Assembly (NCBI GenBank): GCA_954871525.1
Contig: OX940861.1
Location: forward strand, 9,098,842 to 9,162,841
Source: Parietaria judaica
Taxonomy: Eukaryota; Streptophyta; Magnoliopsida; Rosales; Urticaceae
Direction of reading: 5' to 3'
DNA: 64,000 bases
The notes under the pieces were generated by a model, which did not search any database, was not told the DNA's origin, and saw only the letters and a program-made list of their open reading frames with translations. Positions 24,461 to 34,958 of the stretch are shown here, in pieces. Position 1 is the first letter of the stretch. The number at the start of each line of letters is the position of its first letter. Position numbers and translations under genes: made by a program.

Positions 24461-25350
24461 TGTTATGGGTATTATTCGGAGCCTAAAAATGTAAGGCCCA
24501 GCCCAATAAACACATTAAAAAAGGCTCAAACGCCAAAAGCCCACGAAGGCAATCCGGGTCCGCCCCGAAAAAGTCAACTCTGACCAGACTCAGAAAAGTC
24601 AATGAGACCCGCCCCGATAAACTCAACTCAAAACCGACTTGGGAATACTAATGCGGGATCTATTTCAAAAACATGCTTTTAGGGGTCGTTACGACCCCTA
24701 ATTAGGAGTCGCTGCGACCCCTAATAAAAAAAGTATGAATTTAGGGGTCTCTACGACCCCTAAAGATAAAAGCATGGTTTTAGGGGTCGCTACGACCCCT
24801 AAAACATAAACCGTGCCTTATGACCCCTAATTAGCGGTCGCTACGACCCCTAAAGAAAAAAACATGGTTTTAGGTGTCGCAACGACCCCTAATTAGGGGT
24901 CGCTACGACCCCTAAAACATAAACTGTGCCTTACGACCTCTAATTAGGGGTCGCTTCGACCCTTAAACATAAAACGTGCCTTACGACCCCTAATTAGGGG
25001 TCGCACGAGGCTCTCTATAAATACGAGAGCCCCCTACCTCATTCGGTAAGCTTTCTCAAGCCAAAAAACCTCTGCTCGCCATTCTCACTTCCCGATCTTA
25101 AAGTACTCGACTAATGTTGAGCGTCGGAGCGAGCGACAGAGGTCCCCCCCTCTGCCCTCCTCGGTAGTTCACGTTTTTTACACTCTTTTCAGGAGCGAAA
25201 AAGGATGCGGATTACTCGGGAGCGAATTTCAGCCTATCAAAGGCGAGGAAAGAAGCTCCAAGCCCTTCGTGACCATCGCGTGGTCATTGGGCCCAACGCA
25301 AAACGGAGTTATGGGCCGTTTTTCACGTTGATCCAAAAACGGCATTAACA
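24461..25350 (+). repeat. 3' LTR of the non-autonomous retrotransposon
   Basis: Matches the 5' LTR along its length, with scattered substitutions and several small indels, including a different stretch at about 25196-25235. It retains the palindromic units (24679-25010) and the TATA box (25016-25023). The divergence from the 5' LTR makes this insertion older than the copia element at 44913. Confidence 0.88.
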
Positions 25351-26420
25351 GTTTATACTAGACATTTACGTTTACATGTCTTTTATGTTTAAGCAGCTCA
25401 CCGAATATTGCAATTCATCGAAGGGACTCCTGGCCAAGGGAACTTTTTTTTCCGTCTTCACCTGAAATCTCAATCAAAGCCTTCGCAGACTCAGATTGGG
25501 CTGCTTGTCCAGTCACGAGAAGATCAATTAGTGGTTTCTGCATTTTCATCGGTGATTGTTTGGTCTCTTGGAAGTCGAAGAAGCAACATACGGTATCTCG
25601 ATCTGTTGAGTGTGAAGCCTAATCTACACGAAAGCGTTACCGAGACTCGAAACTCATTAGTGCGTTTTGTAGCACAAATTGAGAGAGACGAGATTGAGGG
25701 TGTAACGAGAAACTCCGATTGAGAGATTGATAGTGGATCGAGATTTACAGGTGGCAAGTGGACGTACCTCCTACACTGGGAGCGAATTACTATAATAATG
25801 GTGTCGATTTCAATTTCGTTTATTGCTTTTATCGTTTTTCGAATTGAGAATTAGGGCAAAATTCCCAACACGATCGTCTGCCGAAGCCGAGTACCGTGCA
25901 ATGGCTGATGTAGCATGTGAGATAGTGTGGCTGAAAGCTCTCTTGACTGATCTAAAAGTTGAGCATCAGAAGGCTGCACTACTTTATTGTGACAATAAAG
26001 CCGCTCTTTACTTTACCACGAAAGAACAAAACACATAGAGATGTAATCAAAACACTTAGTATTTCCTCCAAGCATCAATTAGCAGATATGTTTACTAAAG
26101 CTTTGTTTCCAAGTCAATTTGCATACCTTCTTGGATCTAGATATGTTTACTAAAGCTTTGTTTCCAAGTCAATTTGCATACCTTCTTGGCTAGATCCAAG
26201 ATGAAATTGAAGAACATTTATGCTGATCTTGAGGGGGGAGTATTAAGGTTTATAAATAGATATTTACGTTTATATGTCTTTTTGTTATAGCTCTTGATAC
26301 CTCTTGTTTACAACTTTATATATTTTTTGTCCTTTAGCGTATTTGACACAACAGAGCAATATATATGTTGTATCTCACACAAGAATACCTAATGAGAAAT
26401 TCTTCTTCATCTCTTTCTTT
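25351..26420 (+). mobile_element. Degraded Ty1/copia element: LTR pieces and RNase H
   Basis: From about 25390 the plus strand encodes the end of a copia polyprotein in shifting frames: [11 protein letters not shown], then [21 protein letters not shown] (about 25482-25544), [10 protein letters not shown], and after an interruption SSAEAEYRAMADVACEIVWL (25876-25935). A polypurine tract GAGGGGGGAG (26231-26240) precedes TATTAAGGTTTATAAATAGA, a probable 3' LTR start. The same LTR start is found split by the non-autonomous element: TATTAAGGTTTA at 18932-18943 continues at 25351. So the 18944-25350 element landed in the LTR of this older copia remnant. The right LTR end is unclear. Confidence 0.7.
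25390..26230 (+). pseudogene. Copia RNase H domain, frameshifted and interrupted
   Basis: Conserved copia RNase H blocks are visible ([46 protein letters not shown]) but lie in different frames. About 250 bases of unrelated sequence (about 25620-25870) sit between the TVSRS and SSAEAEYRAMA blocks, with a partial repeat of the target on both sides. Near the end a 55-bp tandem duplication (26086 and 26141) repeats the FTKALFPSQFAYLLG-coding segment. Not functional. Confidence 0.75.
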
Positions 26421-27317
26421 TTATTCTTTCTGTTTATTCTCTGGATTGTTCTTGTTCCTTTTGGGGTTTTTCAATGAGATTCTTACTTTCTCATACTGCT
26501 GCTAATGCTAGAAGACAGAAAATGTGTGTAATATTTGGATAATTATACATATATTATATGTTGATATTTCATTTTTTTTTATTTTTCTTTGCTCTTTTTC
26601 TTTTCCCTTTTTCTTTAGAGACGGCAGTTAACGCCAAACGACAACAACAACAAAACGTGACAGGACCCTCTAAAAACGACAATAATTGGATGACATTTCT
26701 TAATTTGAAAAACGACAGCTTACTTAAAACCACAACATACATACCTTCACATGTACAAAAAAGTTTTGTATAATATCAGATATACGACATAATAATAATT
26801 TCATTTTTATAATTTTCACAGAACTTACTGTACAGATAATGAAAGCCTTTTTTTTTTCCTTCTTTATTATAAGAGATACAATCAACAACAAAAATAAGTA
26901 ACGTAAACTTGTAATACTCAATATTGATTATAGAAAAGACTAATAATAAAACACTAAAATACATAAATATATGTGAAACAAACAATTAGTCCAATATATA
27001 TTGATAAATAGCTCTACAAAATGAATTCCAACAACAGCTTTTCTTCAAAACCCTCTCAAAGCTCTCTTTCTTTCATACAATGAAGAAATCTACAACACCA
27101 ATCATAAATCAAATCTTTTTTTTTTTTGGCCAATCAAAAGTTTCAGAAGCTGTTCGTCTGAATATACAAAACTATCAAAATGTCGTCATCTTCTTCTTCC
27201 GCTTAAAATTCGCAGAACTGTTAGGAAACGCTCGCCTATACAAACTCACGAGTTTTTCTTTTCTTTTACGCGATTCGAGTCAAATCAGTCAACTGGATAA
27301 TTTTGTCACTCCGAGTA
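26421..27317. other. AT-rich DNA between the copia remnant and the bHLH74 gene
   Basis: No gene supported. The first part may belong to the copia LTR. The right part is the 3' flank of the minus-strand bHLH gene. Confidence 0.5.
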
Positions 27318-29484
27318 CTATAGCTCTGGTTTCAAGCGTCCTGATAAATGTAAATTTCGATGCATTCAAACAATTAACGTAAAAAATTAAACGAGCATTC
27401 TCACATCAAATATGGATTATGAGATACCTTACCATTTGGTCCCAGATTGTCGATACCGGAATTGGAATCAAATCCCATGTGGAAAAGACCTTGGAGCTCC
27501 GGATCGAGCACAGCCTGTGCAATATTTTTTTAATGTATTAATCTCTAATAATGTTAAATATAAGAAGTTAATAATTAACAAAATATTAATATTATAGACT
27601 TAATTTTTTCGGCTTTTAAAAGGGCCAATGGAGCTACTACAACATGCGAACAGACTACATACAAACATAGTCTGTTTGCATAATTTTTCGGATACAGTCA
27701 TTCGCGCACTACGGCAACGGCGCCTTAAATTCTATGTTGGATTAATAATGGAGTAAAAGAAATAAGATTATAATATATCTTGATGTGAAGATTCTTTTCT
27801 TGCCTGAGACAAAGAAGCAAATTGCGGAGCTGAAGTGGGTAAACTGGGCATAGCTCCCTGAAACATCCCGTGCGGGTAATGCTGAGAAGCTCCAATTGAA
27901 GGGCTGAGTCCGAATAGTGCGCTGTTGCCACCTCGAGAGTTGAGAATCTGTGCACGGGTTTAAAAGTATGAAACTTGGGTCGTTATGGCAGCTTTAAATG
28001 ATGAGGTCAGATTAGAATACTTGGGCTTGACTTACATCTTTGGATAGAAGGCGTTCTAGATCGACGTTCAGTTCTGGATTCACAGTCGCGAGTTTCATTG
28101 ACAAGAACTGCATTTCGATGTGAAAAGAGGCCATTCAGAATTGAAATCGTTGAACTGATCCTCGTTTCTTGCGAATGTGTAAATCAAACGGATCTACATA
28201 TGATAATCGAACTTAAATCGGGAAAGAGCTTTTTATTGAGTTAATGACACACCTCAACTTGTTGCTGCAGTGACTGCACATAGTTGATGATTTCATCGAG
28301 CATAACTGCCTTTCCCGTGATCTTAGAACGGTAAATAAATAAATTTAGAATTTAGAATTATATACATCAATATATAATATATACCAAATAATTCGTAATG
28401 TTTTTTACTCTATTTTTTTTACCTTGTTGCACCCAGGAACAAGTTCTTGAAGCAATCTCATGCGCTCGCTGATCTTTTCTCTCCTAACCTATACACAGAA
28501 ATATTCAATCACTTCACTATTTATATATGTTATAACACACTGGAAATCTCGAAACTATGTTGTTTTGGTTGAGTATCTACCCTCTCAGCAAGGCTGTGGC
28601 TATTTGTAGCTTGGCCCCTCCGGGCTCTCACGTGAATATAATTATCCTTCGGATTTTCTTCACTGTTAGAAGTCTCCTTCGTTTGCTTGCCAGTTTCCTT
28701 TCTCCGCATATTCGCACTTGAGTTCTCTTCGACCTTAGGCTTCTTCTCATCTTGTTCCTTATGATCCTCGGAAATCTCTGCCGATAGATCCTTTTGCTTC
28801 TCGCCTTCGCCATTCTACCAAATTCATTAAAGCAATTAAATCATTCCAATGTTCTAAGGGCAATCGAATTACTGTGAATGATTCGGTATCATAAACTGTG
28901 ATTACATCTACTTCAATATGTAAACGATAAGAAGAGCAATTATCGAAGTCTGTATATGTATTTAAAAACTATCTCTTTACCTTATCGGAGCTGATGGGAG
29001 AATTCGAATCTGGAGCCCGCTTTCTCCTCTTCCCGTCGGAATTTTGGCTGTTGATTCCCGAGCTTCTCTCATTGCTTTTCTCCTTGCTTAACGCGTAATT
29101 TGGAGGATTGGCGATCTCAGCAATCTGAGGGTACCCATAGGAGCCGACCATGTCGGAGAAGCTTCCGCTTCCAAAGCCCGGGAGCTTCGGAACCATCTCG
29201 GCATAGGTCGAATCAGAAGGGTACTGAATTACGTGAGAAGCCGCGCTACTCATCCCTTGGCTTTCCATCACATTATGGTTATAGTGGGGATTGCAAAACT
29301 CTGCCTGAGAGTGAGAGACCATCGCAGAAGAGCCTCCGAAATTCTCGCTCTGCGCCAGAGAGGCGAGCGGGTCCCACCCGGAGCCGAAGAACGGGTTCGT
29401 GCCCATCCCCGAAGACGGGCAATTGATGAAACCCCCCTCTCTGTGCTGCGGAAACCCCATTTCCTCATTGTCTTGACCACTCAT
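27318..29484 (-). CDS. bHLH74: bHLH transcription factor, bHLH74/CIB-BEE subfamily
   Basis: Nuclear DNA-binding protein of the bHLH subfamily that includes bHLH49, 62, 74, 78 and the CIB/BEE proteins, which bind E/G-boxes as dimers. Exons in gene order: 29484-28981, 28814-28581, 28488-28423, 28321-28253, 28107-28036, 27947-27804, 27514-27433, 27340-27318; 397 aa. The disordered N-terminus carries NPFFGSGWDPL. The bHLH spans about residues 236-292, with H241, E245 and R249 in the E-box-recognising pattern (SHSLAERVRREKISERMRLL), the loop PGCNKITGKA and helix 2 MLDEIINYVQSLQQQVEFLS. The C-terminus keeps the family motifs LDPELQGLFHMGF and a terminal GRLKPEL. This ending is closest to Arabidopsis bHLH74 as I remember it. 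Intron 6 (27803-27515) uses a GC donor. No damage seen. Confidence 0.92.
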
Positions 29485-30360
29485 GTCTCTATGGAAGACA
29501 AAAAGTTAAACATAAGAGTAAGAAAAGCGAAACCCAAGTTCCTTAACACTTGCGGTATATTATATATAGATATATAGTATTACACAAGCGAAAACTATAT
29601 ATGATTGCAAAAGGGAAAGTGGGGTTTTGACTAAAGTTGATGGGAATCAAGGAGGAGCAAGTAAGCTTCGCAGCTTTTTTCTCTTTTCTTTTCCAATTTT
29701 TCTATTCTCTGTGGAATTGATGTGTTGTTAAAGTAAAAGAAGCTCTCATTACCGAATCCCATGGACGCAACAGAGTGCGACTGAAAGGATAAAAAAATCA
29801 TGAATACAGGCATCGTATCTAACCTTGTCACAGAAACCCTAGCATCAAGCTTGCTCTCAATCTCAAATTACAGAGAAGAAGCACAGAAAGTAGAGAGAAA
29901 ACGACTCGCACAGACAAGAAAGTGAACCTTTCAGAAGCACAAGAACCAGCTCACTCAGAGACTAGCACATAAAGGAAAGCAGATTCCCTTTTACCCTTTT
30001 GCTTATACACACATATATATACACACATGTACAATTTCAGATGAATTAGCATTTCCATACCTCAGGAGGAGAACACCAATGCGACCACGAGCTCGTCTTC
30101 AGCGACGGAACAATGGCGAAAGCACAGGAAAAACGAAAACCCCTTTTCGAAATTGCGAAGTGCTCGAATTGGGCGAACGAAGTGTAATAAGTCAGCGAAG
30201 GAAGAGAGCAATAATAATAGTTTGAGGAATTGGGTGCTTGCAAAAGCAGCAAAGGAAGAAGCATGGAGTTCGAGGCTCAATTCGCCATTGATGATGTAGA
30301 GAGAGAGAGAAAAAGCAAAAAGAGTGAGAGCTTGCTTACCTGCTCAAGTAAACAAAACTG
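29485..30360 (-). promoter_or_regulatory. Long 5' leader and promoter region of bHLH74 with upstream ORFs
   Basis: Read on the minus strand it contains several upstream ATGs and plausible splice sites: CTCCTGAG|GTATGG (near 30061), GACAAG|GTTAGA (near 29825), TCCTTTCAG (near 29781) and TTCCATAG four bases before the main ATG. The longest upstream ORF nearest the gene is 29831-29631 (66 codons); if the putative intron ending at 29781 is removed, its in-frame ATG at 29762 still leaves 43 codons. Overlapping ORFs at 30264-30046 and 30280-30062 lie farther up. Leader structure is inferred from splice motifs only. Confidence 0.45.
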
Positions 30361-31342
30361 TATGATTTTAACTACTGCCAACTGCCCTTAATTAACACTT
30401 AACACAACCTAATCTTTCTTAATTTAATTTAATTATATTTTAATTAAATAATCAGCCTTCTTCTCTCTCCTCTGTTTTTTGGGGTTTAATTAAGAGGGAA
30501 TAACTTTCTTTCAGGGAAGAAGTTCCTCTCTTCAAGCCCAAGCTTAGCTAGCTAGCTTGCTTGCTTCATTGACATGCTTTATTATTATTATTTTTAATTA
30601 TTTTTTACTGACACAAATGCCAACTATAAGAGAGGTCTCTTTGCTGTTACACACTCATACTATGTGAGTGCCAACTAAACTCCTTTCATTTCTTTTGAGA
30701 AGCACTCATTATGATGCTCCTCCTCCTAACCTCCATTCTCAATCAAAACCCATTATTCACTTTGCCTCGGCCCCACAATACTAATTAGATTACATTACCA
30801 CTAGGTATTACGCTTGCCATTTTATTCTCATTTACTAATTAAATCTTAAATAAAATTATATATTAAATAGGGTGACACTATCATTCAATTTTACAATGCA
30901 CTCTCGTAAAACTAGATATATTCAGTGTAATAACGCGTGACACTATAGGCCAAGTTTACTATATGTAAAGGAAGCACACATTTGCGTCTCATGTGGTTTG
31001 AACCAGTGAGTAGTGACTATGTGACCTCTTAGAGAAGTGTGTAATAAAGTTACCACAAGGCCCGGTTTATATTTTTTTTTTTCTGTTCCCCAATAATTAT
31101 CATTGCCATTTTATTAAATTCGAAATGGGTTTTCACATTTCAATTTTGGATATTTTTTTTATCTCTAAAGGTTTAAATTAACAATAAAAAAATAACAGAA
31201 GTTAATTTTAAAAAATGAAATTCAATTATATATATTTCATTTCTGTTGGCCCCTAAATGTAAATATTTATAAAATAAAATAAAAACGCGACTTAAATAGT
31301 TCAGTATTAAACTTTTGTTCAAGTCTCGCCACTAAAAAATTT
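30361..31342. other. Promoter-distal and intergenic DNA upstream of bHLH74
   Basis: AT-rich; no gene supported. A short palindromic run GCTAGCTAGC lies near 30548. Confidence 0.5.
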
Positions 31343-31788
31343 AGGGTTAGTGACGGTGAAAATACGTAAAGTTCGGTCAAAGAATCTCTCGTGTACCCAA
31401 AGTCTAAAAGTGATGGCAAAAATACCTAAAGTCATATTTAGGGTGTTGATCACTCCATTCTCGTAACGCAATTAACTTACCCGTTAACTCTGGTCATGTG
31501 GACAAACGTGGGTTGTTGACATAGCAATTTTTTGTCACGTGGATGAGCCCACATCAGTCTCGTTTACGACAAAACTACAAATTAAACCCCTAATTGGGCT
31601 CGTCCACGTGGCAAAAAATTGTCATGTCAGCAACCCGCGTTCATCCACGTGGCCAGAGTTAACGGATAAGTTAACAGCGTTACGAGAATGGAGTGGTCAA
31701 TGCCCCAAATGCGACTTTGAGTACTTTTGCCATCACTTTTAAACTTTGGGTACACGAAGAGTTGATCAAACTTTGAGTATTTTTATTA
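31343..31788. mobile_element. Foldback MITE, copy A
   Basis: The left arm starts AGGGTTAGTGACGGTGAAAA. The right arm is a nearly complementary copy that stops in GTATTTTTATTAAAAA, so its outer end appears lost. Arms of roughly 190 bases pair around a short AT-rich centre (TTAAACCCCTAATT). Each arm carries CACGTGG G-box words (about 31537, 31603, 31654). Any ORF across it reads the inverted repeat. Confidence 0.8.
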
Positions 31789-32775
31789 AAAAAAAAAGCT
31801 CTTATAAATAAAAAAAATGTAAAATTAAATCACTAAATACAAATTACACATAAAAGAATTTCAACTTCAGTCAATAATCATGAACTATTCTACTTAAGAA
31901 AAAGTACTGCGAAAAATTACCATAAGAACGTGATTAAATTATAAAAGTAGAGCATTTATGATTGATATATACTATTATAGGGAGCTATTTACATTTACAG
32001 AGTTCATCCAAAAATATTCAATGCAGTGCGGACCGCTCAAAGTAGAAGGAACATACACGGTGGCAAAATCCACGGCTGAGATCGTGACACCTCAGAAGAG
32101 CTCCACGATAGCGGGTGTGCCCCAAAGCAGGAAAGCAGGCCCTAATGATTTTGAATGAGATTAAAATTAGTCAACAGTAGGAGGTGAAATCTTTTATCTT
32201 TTTTTTTTTTTTTGAAAGATAATCTTTTATCTTTTTTTAACTTTGGGTCTGAGGAGGAACATAACGAATAATGGAATCTAATCATCAATTTACCTCCTTG
32301 TCCTGGTACGACTCTCCAGCTGTACACTCGTAATAATACTCCCGATTTTAAAATTAATTTATATTTTAATTATTTAAATAAACCTTAAAGCTTTATGTGT
32401 AGCCAAATCTAATAAATAATCGGTCAAACAAAATAATCTGGTCAACCATCCAAACCCGGTTGTGATATCGCTGGAAGGAGCAAAAAATTATTCCGGTAAA
32501 GACGGCTGATTGGTTGATCGTGATCCGCTGCGACGCGCCACAGCGTAGAGAACTTGATGATGGGAATTTGGTTAGTGTGGTGAGGAGTGGGACCCGGATG
32601 GAGTTGGGACGAAACAGTCATTTCATAATTGTGGAATGTGGATACGATGAGTGAGATGGTACACCAAACTTATCAATGTGGGCGCCCACACCAAATCATT
32701 CTAATCAGTACGTCTACACAGTTGGGACCTGCCAAAGATTAACCTCATACAGTAATACTCCCATAATTATAAATA
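31789..32775. other. Spacer between foldback copies A and B
   Basis: No gene supported. A 66-codon ORF at 31958-32158 ends in a GC-richer patch (32028-32150) that I cannot assign to a family. Confidence 0.5.
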
Positions 32776-33246
32776 AGGGTTAACGACGACAAAAATACTT
32801 TAACTTTGGTCAAAGAACTCCTCGTGTATCTAAAGTTTAAAAGTGGTGGTAAAAATACTCAAAGTCGTATTTGGGGAGTTGACCATTCCATTCTCGTAAC
32901 GCCGTTAATTTACATGTTAACTCTGGCCACGCGGATAAACGTCGGTTGCTGACATAACAATTTTTGCCACGTGGACGAGTCTACATCAACCTCTTTTGCG
33001 ACAAAACAACAAATTAAACCTCTAATTAATACTATTTAATACAACTAATTGAACCCCTAATGATTACACTTATCAAAACACATTTGTCCACGTGGTCAGA
33101 GTTAACGGGTAAGTTAACGGCGTTACGAGAATGAAGTGGTCAACTCCCCAAATGCGACTTTGAGTATATTTTCCACCACTTTTAAACTTTGGGTACACGA
33201 GGGGTTCTTTGACCAAACTTTAGGTATTTTCACCGTCATTAACCCT
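32776..33246. mobile_element. Foldback MITE, copy B (471 bp)
   Basis: Starts AGGGTTAACGACGACAAAAA and ends CACCGTCATTAACCCT, so both terminal repeats are present. It is the same family as copy A: shared words include CTCGTGTA, GAGTTAACGG, GCGTTACGAGAATG and CCACGTGG. The interior differs from copy A by an added AT-rich segment (about 33030-33085). A target duplication could not be assigned with certainty in the AT-rich flanks. Confidence 0.82.
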
Positions 33247-33386
33247 AATTATAATGAATTAATACAAAACTCAGATATTCAAGTTTTTATATTTAATATA
33301 ATTAAATAGAGTTTTTCGCTCATTTTTCTCTAAGATTTAGTGCATAAAAATAAATGTCGTGAACATAATAATTTTTCTAGATAAAC

Positions 33387-33656
33387 TTCATAAAATAACC
33401 CTCAATACACCATAAATTCTATTATTAACTCTTAAGTTTCATAATTTTCAAAACAACCTTTTCAAAATTCATATTACAAAAATACTCCTAATACTATCCA
33501 TTTTTCAAGACGATATATGTCCATTTTTTAGAACTAATATGTCTTGAAAAATGACAGTATTAGGGGTATTTTGGTATTTCAAAAGGTTGTTTTGAGAATT
33601 ATGAAAACTTTAGAGTTAATAATAAAATTTGTGGTGATTGAGGGTTATTTTATGAA
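33387..33656. mobile_element. Foldback MITE of a different family (270 bp)
   Basis: Left end TTCATAAAATAACCCTCAAT and right end ATTGAGGGTTATTTTATGAA are perfectly inverted, and the two arms (about 125 bases each) remain complementary to the centre with scattered mismatches. It has no coding capacity. Confidence 0.82.
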
Positions 33657-33794
33657 ATTTCTCTTTTTCTATTAGTTTTATTTGCACTTTAACATAATTT
33701 TATAAGTTACTCTTTTTATTTTTTATGATAAAAGTATTAGGCTAATATCAAAATTCTTGAAATTTAACGGCATGGCATTGTTTTTATTACAGAC

Positions 33795-34767
33795 TCTTAC
33801 GGTTATTTTTGCGTTTAAAAAATAACAGCCTAACCCACAAACAAGGCCTAAAATGACAAAAAGTCAAACCCGACAAAAAAAAGTCAACAAAAAATTAACA
33901 AAAGTCAAACCCGAGCCGATAAAAGTCAACCAAAATGTGGACAGGTGTGCAAGAGGCACACCCCAACGCGAGCTTGGCAGTGGGCCCAATGCGCGCGATG
34001 TAGGCACTGGCACCCCTTTACTTTCAAAACCCAAAATCCTCCCCTAAAAATATCGGGGAGGTTCTCCACAAGAAAAACACGAAAAAACACACCTCAACAT
34101 ATCCTCTGAACCCCGGAAAAACTATGTTCATCGTTTTTTTTTTCACCTTTTTCGACATACAAAATACTCGACTAATGTTAAGCAAGTAACGAAGTTCCCC
34201 CCTTTGTCTCCCTATAAGTTCACGCGTCATGATATATCTCAAGGACGAAAGTCTGAGATGATATACTCTAGCGAGCCCCACTCAAGAGTGAAATATTTCC
34301 TTAAAAGAGCTAAGATCCGAGACTAGCGAACTTTGGTGAACTCGGGAACGACGTTACTCCCGCTTCTCTTCGATCAGGAGAGCTTCCTCGGAAAGGGAAT
34401 GAAGGGGAATGTCCCTGAAAATACTTCCGGCCCACCAGAGACTAACGATCAAACGTCTTGCCCTGTTTGAACATTCACTAACCCCAAACTACGTGATGCC
34501 CTGATCTCATTTGGATATGTAGGCAACCTTCATTTCATGAGGTCCGGCGTCATTTGTTCATTTTGCAGGAACTCACCGCCATACAACGCCCGAGTCGTAT
34601 TGCCATGAGGACATCACTGACTCAGGTCGTCTCGCCTGGGACAACGACTTAGCTCTAGCCACAAAGAATCAAGCTTCGAGCCCGGTCCAATCATCAAGTA
34701 GACATTGGGCCCGGCCTAAAATCCAGACTTGGGCTGCTTTAGTGTTGATCCATTTTTGACATTAACA
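33795..34767 (+). mobile_element. Solo LTR of the non-autonomous LTR family
   Basis: Begins TCTTACGGTTATTTTTGCG, aligned with TGTTATGGGTATTTTTCGG of the full element, and ends GTGTTGATCCATTTTTGACATTAACA. Internal words match the minus-strand copy at 51603-52263: TTGGGCCCGGCCTAAAAT, TTGGGCTGCTT, and a GATGCCCTGATCTCAT...GTAGGCAACCTT stretch. Flanking five bases CAGAC and CGGAC differ by one, compatible with an old target duplication. No internal region or second LTR is adjacent. Confidence 0.75.
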
Positions 34768-34958
34768 CGGACAAAAATGATTAATTGCAAACAAAAATAG
34801 AAAATATTGATAATAATATGTATTGAGGGTAAAATTCTCATCATCGGAATGACACACAAAAATTCAATTATTTTTATTTAGAATAAAGATATTGTTGGGT
34901 GTCCTTGAATATCCATCTAAAAACTCCTTTTTTTTTTTAACATTTTAATTGACTTCTG

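Larger units (their letters stand above)
18944..25350 (+). mobile_element. Complete non-autonomous LTR retrotransposon (LARD-like), 6.4 kb
   Basis: LTRs at 18944-19814 (871 bp) and 24461-25350 (890 bp) both start TGTTATGGGTATT and end GGCATTAACA. A perfect 5-bp duplication GTTTA flanks the element (18939-18943 and 25351-25355). A polypurine-type tract AAACTGGGGGGTTAA abuts the 3' LTR (24446-24460), and TTTGACGCTAGAAAGAGG just after the 5' LTR is the candidate primer-binding site. The 4.6-kb interior has no gag, protease, integrase, reverse transcriptase or RNase H motif in any frame. It contains degenerate 100-130-bp repeats (about 19980-20300), a GC-rich region (20690-21400), a GACGAC-rich minisatellite (about 21780-23180) and a 47-bp minisatellite (23243-24250). 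Mobility must have depended on proteins from another element. The orientation is set by the tract and the TATA boxes. Confidence 0.88.

Noticed and set aside
30046..30280. Two overlapping 72-codon ORFs on the minus strand
   Set aside because: They lie in the probable bHLH74 leader, overlap each other in different frames and show no domain; kept only as possible uORFs.
31539..31742. 67-codon ORF
   Set aside because: It lies wholly within foldback copy A and reads across the inverted repeat.
31958..32158. Small secreted signalling peptide gene
   Set aside because: The C-terminal residues were compared by eye with CLE, CEP, PIP and RGF motifs and do not fit any; no signal peptide.
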